Source: Sarcocystis neurona (Eukaryota; Apicomplexa; Conoidasida; Eucoccidiorida; Sarcocystidae). Taken from it: a DNA stretch of 64,000 bases. The stretch spans positions 525,279 to 589,278 of the forward strand of contig KL647320.1 in NCBI GenBank assembly GCA_000727475.1, in the 5' to 3' direction. Each line of letters begins with the position of its first letter. Positions within the stretch are counted from its first letter, which is position 1. Of this stretch, positions 51,401 to 58,990 are shown piece after piece. The notes beneath the pieces were generated by a model. That model was not told the origin of the DNA. It searched no databases and saw nothing but the letters and a program-made list of their open reading frames with translations. The position numbers were made by a program, and so were the translations under genes.

Positions 51401-54400
51401 GAGATGATACAGAAGCAGAGCAGCAGCAGCAGCCGCGGCAGTTATCGCAACACACAGGTAGAAGCACCTGCTGCCGCTGCTGCGGTCAGGCATTCTCTTC
51501 GTATGGAGAGAGACATCACGGGCAGAAACGTCTACACAGAAAATACCATGCCACATCCTGGCGCCGGGTTCGCTGTTGCTCCTACACATGCGGCTGCTGC
51601 TCCTACGCATGCTGCTGCTCCTAAACATGCTGGTGCTGCTGCTCCTACCGGTCACGGTGCTCCTGCGTTTGGTGCTGCCGCTCCTGCTGCCCCTGCTGTT
51701 GCTGCTGCTCATGCTGTTGATGCTGCTCCTCGCGCTGCAGCTGCTGGGGGTCGTGAAGGGACAGGCGACTCACAGAGAGAGAGGAGAGACGGCACAGCGG
51801 ACTCGACGGTCGTGCGAGGGAACTGCGGGAAGAAGCAGCAGCAGCAGGGAAGCGGTTCAGCAGAAGGATACAGCGAACAAGCAGCAGCAGGGGAAAAAGC
51901 AGCAAGCTCTCGAGCTGGCGAACATGGGGAACGTAAGCAGAGACACGTCGCAAGCAGCAACTACCCTGATGGGGACGACCTTGAGGCAGCAGCAGCAGCA
52001 GCAGGAGCAGGAGGAGGAGAGAGACGCGGAGGAAGGGCAGCGGCAACAGCCGCAGACAAGAACAGCAGAGGAGGAGCACGCGCGGCGTGTGCAGTGCCTC
52101 GGCTGCCTCTTGAGCAGCTGCAGCAGCAGTCGGCTCGCGCAATGCAGCAGCAGCGCATCTTCCGGGATTCTGCTGCTGCTGCTGCCACACCACAGGGCAC
52201 GCTTGCCTTACAGGAGCTAGGGTTGAAGAGGATGACGCAGCAGCAGCAGGGGGAACGCAGGGTGGAACGAGAGGCAGCGGTGGAGAAACAGCGGAAGCAG
52301 CACGTGGGGGAGACGCAGCATGAGCAAAAAGAGCTGCAGCAGCAGCCCACAAGGGGGGAAGACCCGGATATCGCAGCAGCAACAGCAGCAGCAGCGTTCC
52401 AAGAGCGAAAGGGGGAAAAGGCAGACGAAGAAGGTGAAGAATTGTGGAAGGACAGCGAGGACGCAGCGGATCGTCTCCTTGCTGCTGCTCGAGATGCGCT
52501 TCCTTCTTCGCTTTTCCGCTGCACAGGAGTACAGCACCGCAGCAGTCCTGCGGAGACGTCCCGCGGGAAAGAGGCTGCTGTTGCGCGCATGCGTCTGCAG
52601 AGGGAAGAGGAGGAAACGGCTTGCGAAGCGAGACGAGAGAGAGAAGAAAGAGCAGCAGCTGCTTTGCGGCTGGGAGCCCGAATTAGGAGGAGCATCAGCA
52701 GCAAAGTATTCGAACAGCAGAGGTCCACTGCCTCAGCAGCAGCAATAGAAGCAGCAGCAGCGACAGAAGCAACAGCAGCAGCAGCGACGGAAGCAACAGC
52801 AGCAGCAACGACAGAAGCAGCGGCAGCAGCAACGACTGAAGCAGCAGCAGCAGAAGCAAGGACAGAAGCAGCAGCCGCAGCAAGGACAAAAGCAGCAGCA
52901 GCAGCGAGAGGAGCAGCGCCAGCAGGGACAGCAGAAGTAGCAGCAACAGCTGCAGCGCCGGTGGTTTCCCCGATGAGTAGCAGCGGGAGAAGAGATAGCA
53001 GCAGGAGCAGCGACAGCGGAAAGAGACAAGAAGAGCGTGAAGAAGAGTATTTGCGGAAAGGCGCCGCAGCAGGAACCTCTACAGAGCCAGGTGAAAGCAG
53101 CAGCAGCCGCAGAGCAACAGGGAAAGAAATCTCCTTCGAAGATGCGGCGTGGAGCAGCTGGCAAGAGGCAGACGATGCGCCTTCTCACCAGCGGGCTGCT
53201 GCTGTCCCTCGCGAACCGTCGCGATTTGTGTTGCAGCAGCAGCGGAAGGAGCAGGGGCAGCGACTTACGCAACAGCAACTCGTGCAACTGCAGGAGCAGC
53301 AGGTGCCGCGGCGGAGGCAGCAGCCAATTCAGCACGGCAGACTGCGTGAACAGCAGCGTCGTGAAGAGCAGCAGCAGCAGCTTCACGAGGACGAGAAGCG
53401 GCAGCAGCAGCTTCTTGAAGAGCACCTGCAACAACAGCTTCTTGAAGAGCACCTGCAACAACAGCGGCGTCGTGAAGCGCGGCGGCAGCAGCAGAAGCGA
53501 CAGGAGCGTCTTGAAGAGCAGCAGGACCAGCGACAGCAGGAGCGGCGACAGGAGCGTCTTGAAGAGCAGCAGGTGGAGGAGAAACGGCTCTGGAGTGCTA
53601 CAGGGAGACGAACATTTTCTCATATTCATGGAGCAGTGGCAGCAAGTGTGTGCGGCCCTGCCGAGAGGCTGCGCATGCGCCAGGCAGCAGGCAGCGCAGC
53701 AGGCGGAGCAGCAGCTGTGGACGGTGGAGGAAGCATTTTTCAAGCGGCACCGTCCCCATCTCTTCGAATCAAAATTCCTGCTGCTGCGGCTCTGCCTGCG
53801 TTCGTGTATGCGCCGCACAGCAGCAGCAGCAGCGACAGCAGCCCTCGCATGTACAACAGCAGCAGCAGGAGTGGCACGCTAACCGCGTCGGATGGAGAAG
53901 TGCTGCCTGCAGCAGCAGCAGCAGCAAGTCGACGCCAACAGAGAAGAAGAAGCAGCAGCAGCCAGAGACCACCGGCTATTCGAGTAAGTAAAACCTTACG
54001 AAGTGTGTTTACTACGTATGTTTGCATGTGTACACCTCTGCTGCTGCTGCTGTGCTGCTGGTGCTGCTGTGCTGCTGCTGCTGCTGTGCTGCAGCTGTTG
54101 ATGCGAAACTTCCTTAAGACGGCGCAGACTTCTCGGCAGATGGATAGGAAGGTGATTTTGCTGGTGTTGCTGTTTATATATAAAAAGTTGGCAAAGGAAG
54201 AAAGCAGCGCCAAAAAGACGGAGAGAAAGCGGGAGGAAAGCACATGCACATAGACGCCAGGGTATACAGGGAAATATCCATGTATATAGTGTAGTAGAGC
54301 TCGCCAGTATACACTTATATAAAAGGAAATATTCAAGCCGACGGCATACATCTCTAACCACTTCCTTTGTGTGCCTCTCTGCTATACGCACGCATACATA

Positions 54401-56105
54401 TATATAAACAGGGAAATACATACATATGTGTACGCATATGTCGCGTCGGCTGTGCCACGTATATCAGTGTAAATGTACTCATCTTCGTATACTCATCTTC
54501 GTATATATATATATATGTGTAGGCAGGGATTAACGCATATGAACACATAGTGATAATATATATATATAGGCACATAGTGACAATAACTATATATATATAT
54601 ACATATGTATGGGGCTGAAGTTGTATTGTCAGTATTTATCAACGTACAAGTGTGTATTACATATATATATATATATTTATAAGGATGTGCATGCATGTGG
54701 AAGGAACCTCTGTGTGTGTGTATGTGTGTAGACCTTCCTGTGTATACGCGCATATGCATCAATACATATACACACGTGTATATATATATGTATATATATG
54801 CTATATATATATGTTATATATATGTAGAGAGAGGGAGAAACCGTGAGGGAGAGGGATTTAGAGGTTTACACTTTAAAGTATAGATATATGATACAGGAGA
54901 GAGAGTGAGTTCGAAGGATTTATAGGTAAATACTAAAATTTGTAGATATGTAGATAATATGTATAGAGGGAGTGAATGAGAAGTATTTGAAGATCAACAG
55001 TAAAACGTAGACGTATATGTAGAGACGTAGGTAGACAGATTGATGTGGAGACCAACATTCGATAGATGTCTGTACCGAGGCAGGTAGCAATACGTCGACA
55101 TTTACGTATATGTGCAGGGGCGCAGGAAGTTCATCCTGTGAACGTACCTATGTATCTTCAATGTATATAAGTAGATGGAAGTGCGCGTTAGCATACACAT
55201 AGAGGTGTATGTATCGGTGTATTAAAGGTAGAATGATGAGGAAGATTTATCTGCGTTACTCCGGTGAGGCAGATGTTGCTGCTGTATGTGAGAGTAGGTG
55301 CTGGGTGTGCACATGTGTGGTGCTGCCTGGTCTTCAGCCCTCGCAGATGACATGCGTCGTTTCATTTTTTGTCAAAATTCCCTGCGCGCCAGCCGGTCTC
55401 GTCTCTTGTGATTTGCCGCAGGAGAAAGAAAGCAGCAGCAGCAGGACGTGTTTTGCTTCCGCTGTAGCAGACGACGGCTCTCGTGGACGCAGGAGGTCGC
55501 CGGATCGCTGCGTCGACGACTCGGTCGCCGCTGCAGGGAAATATGCGTCACGAGCATCAGGAAGGGCCGCTGCGAGAGCGCAGGCAGCAGCTGCAGCAAA
55601 GGAGGAAGAAGACGAAACACCTGCGACGCCGGTGGCAGAAGCAGTCGCCCCTGCAGGAGCGCGGCCGCAGCAACAGAGGGCAGGGGGCAGAAGACAGCAG
55701 CAGCAATTCACGGCGAGACCAGCGTCTGCTGCTACTCGCTCTGCTGGTGTTGTGCCTTCTGGTGCTGCTCGTGCTGCTGCTGTCGCTAGTGACACTGCTG
55801 ATGCTTCTTTCGACAGGCGTCGCAGTGTTGCTGCTGGCGTTGCCATCGCAGCCCCGCCTACTATCTTCGCGGCCGCTGCTGCTGCGACTCCTGTTGCCGG
55901 TGCTGCTCCTGCTGCTGCCGGTGCTGCTCCTGCTGCTGGCGGTGCTGCTCCTGCTGCTGGCGGCGGTGCACCTGTCGCTCCCACAGGAGCTGCTGCTGTC
56001 AACGGCGTGGCTGCTGCTGTACAGCCTGCTGCTGCTGTGTTGCGAGGGAGAAACACACGTGAGAGGACGCGAAATAGCAGCAGCGAAGAGCAGCTCGTGC
56101 TGCAG
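28270..56105 (+). CDS. Giant tandem B-box / coiled-coil / PH-like protein with a large low-complexity tail
   Basis: About 14 exons on the plus strand join to roughly 2,400 residues. In order: a Pro/Arg-rich N-terminus; B-box 1 (about residues 113-155) and B-box 2 (about 207-245) with all Cys/His ligands visible; a B-box C-terminal-type coiled coil and further helical segments (about 250-530); a PH-like domain (about 540-650) with the closing AESEELVAEWLALL helix; then an Arg/Ser-, Ala- and Gln-rich region with a Q/E/R coiled coil. Splice phases agree at all junctions except the unresolved pair around 45.1 kb, which is strong evidence for one gene. TRIM-type B-box/coiled-coil regions oligomerise and PH domains often bind phosphoinositides (known for the families). 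A membrane-linked scaffold is inference; no enzymatic domain or RING is visible. The 3' end is not fixed (see 56.1-57 kb). Confidence 0.75.
28598..30791 (+). other. B-box gene intron 1, with a CTG-rich 3' part
   Basis: The first half is unremarkable. From about 30.0 to 30.75 kb it is rich in CTG/GCTGCTGCC triplets on the sense strand, ending with a GTGTGT run shortly before the exon 2 acceptor. The minus strand is open in this tract only because of the repeat. Confidence 0.55.
30792..31077 (+). CDS. B-box gene exon 2 (B-box 1)
   Basis: After acceptor cttgtcag the exon reads SPCVEKRRCMCCWAADG, then TLFCSSCNLYLCGAC and AVKTHSSGPYRDHVI. The spacing is C-x2-C-x7-C-x2-C-x4-C-x2-C-x4-H-x7-H, a B-box zinc finger. 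It continues to FKHRKP with donor gtgcgt, phase 2. Confidence 0.88.
31078..32923 (+). other. B-box gene intron 2
   Basis: Holds CT-rich and ATAT/ACAC microsatellite at 31.2-31.4 kb and 32.2-32.4 kb. No additional exon is needed, since exons 2 and 3 join in phase 2. Confidence 0.55.
32924..33080 (+). CDS. B-box gene exon 3 (B-box 2)
   Basis: After acceptor cgtcccag the exon reads ATPCPHHPGAVLAFVCLKC, then NYVEICSECVSSPAHHGH and QIVSTSEAVAVVRSA. This is a type-2 B-box (C-x2-H, then three C-x2-C-like pairs and two His). Entry phase 2 matches exon 2. The donor is gtaggt, phase 0. Confidence 0.88.
33740..34146 (+). repeat. Degenerate tandem repeat of about 64 bp, six copies
   Basis: Copies of the form ggatttttgctgtctctctc followed by tgtgtctgtctctccgtatgaatta and a short AT-rich end start at about 33741, 33828, 33896, 33960, 34021 and 34091. 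The period varies from 56 to 87 bp. Confidence 0.75.
35170..35640 (+). repeat. Degenerate tandem repeat of about 142 bp, three copies
   Basis: Blocks with tctgcaagttcgtctttgag and gacgcctgtgtac recur at about 35248, 35390 and 35531, each preceded by a cgtctccatctaaatata-like segment or its variant. Confidence 0.65.
36523..36600 (+). CDS. B-box gene exon 4 (start of coiled coil)
   Basis: Acceptor ctgctgcag follows a long intronic CTG tract; the donor is gtgacg. The 26 codons read LGDAVLYSTFSLRAQL then SGHYFALTRQ. Both ends are phase 0, so it fits between exons 3 and 5, and its heptad-like pattern suits the helix that follows a second B-box. Confidence 0.65.
36601..39475 (+). other. B-box gene introns 4 and 5, TA-microsatellite-rich
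   Basis: The interval flanks exon 5 (38651-38707). From 36.73 to 38.58 kb it is almost continuously ATAT/GTAT/ACAT repeat. After exon 5 comes a CTG/TTGCTGCTGCAGC tract at 38.79-39.11 kb followed by a C/T-rich lead into exon 6. Confidence 0.6.
38651..38707 (+). CDS. B-box gene exon 5 (short coiled-coil exon)
   Basis: A 57-nt exon with acceptor gctgctcag and strong donor gtaaga encodes ALAKRMLGANEQKLQAAFS. Phase 0 at both ends and an uninterrupted coiled-coil pattern link it to the next exon. Confidence 0.72.
39476..39561 (+). CDS. B-box gene exon 6 (coiled coil)
   Basis: The acceptor is ctgccgcag and the donor gtacgc. The exon encodes GVRVALAARKDAAEQKIK then QLQQEGAENL and ends in phase 2 (CG), which the next exon completes as Arg. 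The A/L/I/K/E/Q heptads resemble the B-box C-terminal coiled coil of TRIM proteins. Confidence 0.85.
39562..41770 (+). other. B-box gene intron 6
   Basis: Carries a dispersed 35-bp block repeated three times (39.73-40.17 kb), a CT-rich stretch at 40.92-41.09 kb, and TA and CA runs including a perfect CA tract at about 41503-41527. Confidence 0.6.
39726..40175 (+). repeat. Three copies of a conserved 35-bp block
   Basis: The sequence acctccggcactttttt followed by ctccttcaaattcttcgc occurs at about 39727, a diverged copy at about 39966, and a close copy at about 40128. Blocks with tgtctgtctccctcgctttc lie between them, so the repeat unit is roughly 160-240 bp. Confidence 0.7.
41771..41943 (+). 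CDS. B-box gene exon 7
   Basis: The acceptor is gtttcgcag and the donor gtgagg. The exon reads YVNKQCDIFREYLIAKEHQT, then LLLRKLGTISPAAALNAYVD and on to SSSSDSLP. The pattern F-x3-L with KEHQTLLLRKL is typical of the F/L-rich end of a B-box-associated coiled coil. It enters in phase 2 and leaves in phase 1. Confidence 0.88.
41944..44477 (+). other. B-box gene intron 7
   Basis: CT-rich at 41.94-42.35 kb, a (TG)n run at about 42416-42447, a 55-bp tandem array at 42601-42822, another TG run near 43308-43327, and TA microsatellite to 44.45 kb. Confidence 0.6.
42601..42822 (+). repeat. Tandem repeat, 55-bp unit, four copies
   Basis: The unit starts atgcaccaagagatatatat and contains ctatacgtattgagaaaata. 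Copies begin at 42601, 42656, 42711 and 42766. The first three are nearly identical; the fourth has several substitutions. Confidence 0.93.
44478..44557 (+). CDS. B-box gene exon 8
   Basis: After acceptor gtggcggcag the exon completes Asp and reads MKKPLEIPFWKLKV then AHSEELFHDVQE, with donor gtaact, phase 0. Phase 1 entry matches exon 7. A degenerate partial copy of its 3' half and donor lies about 310 bp downstream. Confidence 0.85.
44526..44900 (+). repeat. Partial duplication of the exon 8 3' end and donor
   Basis: The exon 8 end and its splice donor (cacagcgaagaactttttca through caagaggtaacttgcacgt) reappear at about 44836 as cacagcgaagaatttcttct through cagggggtaacttccacgt. The copy is diverged, lacks the upstream part of the exon, and lies in the next intron. 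Confidence 0.75.
44558..45040 (+). other. B-box gene intron 8
   Basis: Contains a poly-C stretch near 44645, TA/GTAT microsatellite, and the diverged copy of the exon 8 end. It finishes in a C/T-rich tract before acceptor gcttctgcag. Confidence 0.5.
45041..45262 (+). CDS. B-box gene exons 9-10 (internal boundary unresolved)
   Basis: After acceptor ggtgcttctgcag the frame reads TLYKRSSELHN. From about 45182, in the same frame, it reads ETLVDTLAAVAAASAQRDIL then DRC with donor gtaact (phase 0). The C/T-rich stretch between them (about 45074-45181) looks intronic, but it is open in frame and has no clear GT donor, so there is either a short non-canonical intron or one continuous exon. Confidence 0.55.
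45699..45939 (+). CDS. B-box gene exon 11, ending at a GC donor
   Basis: After acceptor gcgcatgcag the exon reads AVVGHSEKLTNVWHDLTQFF, then VPLLGWPSDYVSALEEEQQQ and a helical stretch to KPIIYKYGRVPYREFFLQK. The 3' junction is AAAG followed by gcaagt, the consensus of GC-AG introns; phase 1 continues correctly into the next exon. Confidence 0.85.
45940..47299 (+). other. B-box gene GC-AG intron, strongly pyrimidine-rich
   Basis: Opens with gcaagt instead of GT and closes with gtgcag. Sense-strand content is dominated by CTCTCT/TTCCTC tracts, which produce long meaningless ORFs on both strands, plus a 120-bp direct duplication near 46.5-46.7 kb. Confidence 0.65.
46487..46704 (+). repeat. Direct tandem duplication, period 120 bp
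   Basis: The segment beginning gtgtctttagcgtttcgatg at 46488 is repeated almost exactly from 46608, including the following TA run and acctccttatctactctttc block. High identity suggests a recent event. Confidence 0.88.
47300..47330 (+). CDS. B-box gene exon 12 (31-nt micro-exon)
   Basis: After acceptor ttccgtgcag, 31 nt complete Ala and encode PTTFQAFVR plus two bases of Lys, then donor gtacgt. Entry phase 1 matches the GC-donor exon and exit phase 2 matches the PH exon, giving QKAPTTFQAFVRKDALHPEW across the joins. Confidence 0.8.
47331..49110 (+). other. B-box gene intron 12
   Basis: TA/CA microsatellite at 47.38-47.50 kb, a degenerate repeat at 47.87-48.36 kb keyed on atcaacgtatactctctctg-like blocks (about 47871, 48119 and 48232), then about 700 bp of C/T-rich sequence running into the PH exon acceptor. 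Confidence 0.55.
49111..53983 (+). CDS. B-box gene exon 13 (PH-like domain and giant low-complexity region)
   Basis: After acceptor cttcgtcacag one exon of about 4.9 kb stays open. Its first 110 codons are PH-like: WDIRMVSLRDRYLCVHA, a strand SAVLLSEAVICR, and a C-terminal helix AESEELVAEWLALL with the usual Trp. Then come a Ser-rich, SR-type stretch (about 49.75-50.1 kb), Arg/Glu/Lys-rich sequence, Ala runs from GCT codons (51.56-51.77 kb), Ala/Thr/Glu runs (52.73-52.96 kb) and a Gln/Glu/Arg coiled coil (53.22-53.60 kb) with a tandem LLEEHLQQQ. The donor is gtaagt, phase 0. From about 53,607 the +1 frame looks more protein-like than this one, so a small intron or an indel is possible. Confidence 0.78.
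53984..55421 (+). other. B-box gene intron 13
   Basis: Starts with donor gtaagt, has a short CTG tract at 54.04-54.10 kb, then TA microsatellite and AT-rich sequence to 55.2 kb. No additional exon is needed because exons 13 and 14 join in phase 0. Confidence 0.55.
55422..56105 (+). CDS. B-box gene exon 14 (Ala/Gln-rich), 3' end uncertain
   Basis: After acceptor atttgccgcag, phase 0 continues as EKESSSSRTCFASAVADDG, then Ala-, Gln- and Pro-rich sequence. The repeat turns from CAG to CTG orientation halfway, yet the frame stays Ala-coding (GCA then GCT). The exon either splices at CTGCAG before gtactt (56105) or runs on to a TGA at 56142-56144 after QVLAQIGSRRIGN. Confidence 0.6.
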
Positions 56106-56608
56106 GTACTTGCTCAAATCGGTTCACGCCGCATCGGCAACTGAAGCCCTTGTCGACAGCAGCAGATGGATGCCTTTTCTCCTTTATCAACCTGCAGGTA
56201 CATACGTGTGCGTGTGTATGTGTGTGGGGCGAATAAAGAAAGTCCAGCAGTTTTTCCCTCTTCTTTTGTGGATCCCAAGGAACGACTACGATATCTCTAA
56301 CTTCCTACGGAAGACTGCAGGAGAACCTTATCCGCTACCGAAATACAGATATATATATATATATATATATACGTGTATGCATACGCACACACCCCACACA
56401 CAAAGCAACGCTGACGTAGAAATTCACCTGTACGCATCTCTACTATATATGTATTACCTATATGTATATATGGATGTGTATATTTATATATATATAGACA
56501 GAGAGAAACTATTTTAAAATACGCTACATGTGTGAGTGTTCACGTATGTTGCTGGATGCGACTGATAGAAACCCACTACCAAACATATATATATATATAG
56601 CGGTATAG
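56106..56608 (+). other. Unresolved stretch between exon 14 and the C2-like exons
   Basis: One frame at 56107-56193 reads YLLKSVHAASATEALVDSSR then WMPFLLYQPA before gtacat, and resembles the start of a C2 domain, but it overlaps or abuts exon 14. At 56249-56345 the sequence FFPLLLWIPRNDYDISNFLR is open after acceptor ccagcag. Neither connects unambiguously in phase. Confidence 0.35.
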
Positions 56609-58691
56609 GTGGTTGGCTCACGGCTGCGGGTGTACGTCCGCGTAAACAACGTCTACCAGATACGTAGGTGGACTCTTGTCCTTTTCTATGAAGGAGACGA
56701 TAAACGTTCCGCAGATTTAAATTTGTTAAAGTCAACAGAGTACTTCCTGTGCGCACGTGTGTGGAAATATACTCGCATTTTAGCCTAATGTGTCCCCGTG
56801 TCTCCGCAGCGGGCAAGCGGCCGTATGCAGAGCAGCACCCGCAGGAAAACGCGTCTTCCTGAACTGCAGCAGAATTTCGCTGGTAAAGAAGAGCGCGACA
56901 GCTTCTTCAACAAAACGCCTGCTGCGACGCAGCACAAAAACTGCGGGGCACCGGCCGGTGCTGCCGCCGTGTCGCTGCTGCTGCCTCGCTCTCTTTACAA
57001 GTAGCCGCACACACTCCCACACGCCACCAATATATATGTGCACATGTGTATATGCACAAAAGCACACGTATCTGTACTATGTATACATATATATGTATAT
57101 ATTCGTACCATATTCGGAGGATTTCGTCTATGACCACGTCAGTATATCCCTGTTACGTGTGAGAAGCCAGATCCACAGCCTCAATAGTGTACCTGATTGC
57201 GTGGCCTTTTATGCTGCCCACTGGCAGCATTGGCACAAAGGTTTTTAGCGCTCCTCGTGACACAGTTCACGCTAATTATATATGCGTGTGTGTAGTGATG
57301 GGGCATCAGTAGCTCCACATACAAAGAAAGCGACGGAAGAGAAAGAAAAAGTTCAAAGTTGTCCACTTTCTCGGCCTGAAGACGCTTACAAAATCCACGT
57401 GTACACACAGACACATATACACCTGTGTAGGGGATGCCTGTTATAGGAGGAATGTGCCTGCATAGGGCTTATGTGTGTAAGTGGGTCGTGTGGTGGAAAT
57501 ATACAGGCAGGCAAACACAATGGCACGCATCTACATGTGTATATATAAATATATATATGTGCACAGAGGTTACACGTAGGGGGACACATCCTGGGCAGAT
57601 ACACATGTTGAATCATGTATCATCAAGAAGAGAAAGGAAGAGAAAGATACACAGAAAGAGGTACAGACAAAGAGAGACGCGTATATGTATATAACTGTCC
57701 CCGCACACGTGTGTGTACAGAGACACACGACCCTATGCATATGTAGAGAGAGGAGGAGAGACTGGGAGACACAGACTTGTACGCGACTCCCATTCGTAGA
57801 AAGATACAGAGACGTGTGTCATATGTGTGGAAGAAGATGAACATACACATACAAACACGTATACAGAGAACTACATATACGTATGGGTGTATCGATGTTT
57901 TATTATAAGGAGAAAGAGAAACGGGAGAAGGACGCGGACAAACACATTCGCACAAATACATATACATATGTATAAAGAGCAGCTTCGCAAGTATAAGGAG
58001 TACGTCGTGTCTGTCGGAAGAAACGCATTCATCAGTATACATTTACACTTATATACACACATATACATATACATTTGAATGGACGGAAATGGCGACACAG
58101 TGACAGTAGTGCTTAGAAGTGCGCTGTTACAAGTGTAGCACGTGTACATACATACAAACTCACATACAGAATTACATAGATATATGGCGGGTATAAAATA
58201 TGAAGGTGGATATATATGCAAGTAAATGCAGATAATATACAGAACATACAAGTGCTGGGGATACAATATATGTACCTCGTATACAGGCGTAGCCACGTAT
58301 ACAGACATACATATATATATACACACAGATCCAGGTAGATGCTGTGGAACTAGTAGATGTACGAGCATACACAAATACACACGTGTACATGTCAAAACGT
58401 TGTATACGTAAATGTAGAGACAGATGCAGATAATGTATACGTATATACGCAGGTAAATATGGATGCGTGCATCGCACAGATTATCTTCGCCGGAAGTTTT
58501 TCAAGAGACGCGGCGTGACAGGTGCACGTGGACGGGGAGTCTGCATGCTTCTCAAATATGGAGAACTTCCTACGCGGACACAAGACTCTTTGACCACAAA
58601 CGAGAAAACCAGCCAATGCATGCGTCACTTGCCTCCTGGCATGCACTTCTTTGCCCTCCCTTTCTCTCTCTCTGATTATCTCGATATATAT
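56609..58691 (+). CDS. C2/copine-like segment in six consecutive small exons
   Basis: Exons 56609-56748, 56810-56882, 57120-57240, 57310-57398, 57980-58034 and 58480-58691 join with phases 0/2, 2/0, 0/1, 1/0, 0/1 and 1/0, without a stop. The first two give WTLVLFYEGDDKRSADLNLL, then KSTEYFLGQAAV, like the strand-Dxx...DFLGQ pattern in copine C2 domains. The third contains SISLLRVRSQIHSLNSVPD then CVAFYAAHWQHWHK, like the start of a second C2. No copine vWA domain is visible. C2 domains usually bind membranes in response to Ca2+ (family knowledge). It may be the 3' part of the B-box gene (exon 14 also leaves in phase 0) or a separate gene; an alternative reading ends the B-box gene at a TAG at 57004. 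Confidence 0.45.
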
Positions 58692-58909
58692 GTATGTATA
58701 TCTACGTAGCCACAGAAGAGACCTTTGTGAAGAGTATATGAAAACAAGCAAGAACAAGGAACGATGGATCAATGATAAAACGTTGTCTTCTATCAAGCCC
58801 CAAAAGGAGAGATAAACGCCGAGGATGAGGTGTCCCCACGCCGCTGAAAATGACCTTCGCCCCTTTTCTCCGAACCTAACATGTGCGTTGCACATCTAGT
58901 TGCAAGCAG

Positions 58910-58990
58910 CTGTTCCTCCTTGAAGAAGTAGCGTTGCGCAAGCAAATGAAACTTTACCGGCCCTCCCCAACCATCACAGGAGAAATGCAG
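58910..58990 (+). CDS. Possible next exon of the C2-like gene
   Basis: After acceptor gcaagcag the plus strand reads LFLLEEVALRKQMKLYRPSP then TITGEMQPR in phase 0, matching the exit phase of the exon ending at 58691. The 3' end is not defined. The opposite strand is also open (KFHLLAQRYFFKEEQLLATR), so strand assignment rests on phase continuity only. Confidence 0.35.

Noticed and set aside
53984..54253. Downstream part of the 1,815-codon ORF
   Set aside because: It follows a strong gtaagt donor whose phase matches exon 14, and the translation is a CTG-run plus unrelated sequence.
55334..56056. Ala-rich minus-strand ORF of 240 codons
   Set aside because: It is antisense to exon 14; open because both strands of a CAG/CTG tract lack stops.
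56614..56715. Minus-strand segment GTFIVSFIEKDKSPPTYLVD and continuation
   Set aside because: It looks protein-like but has an in-frame stop just upstream with no acceptor. The plus strand is open across the whole exon with matching phases.
57160..57245. Minus-strand segment VPMLPVGSIKGHAIRYTIEA and continuation
   Set aside because: It has an internal TAA before the adjoining open stretch. The plus-strand reading is uninterrupted and phase-compatible with its neighbours.
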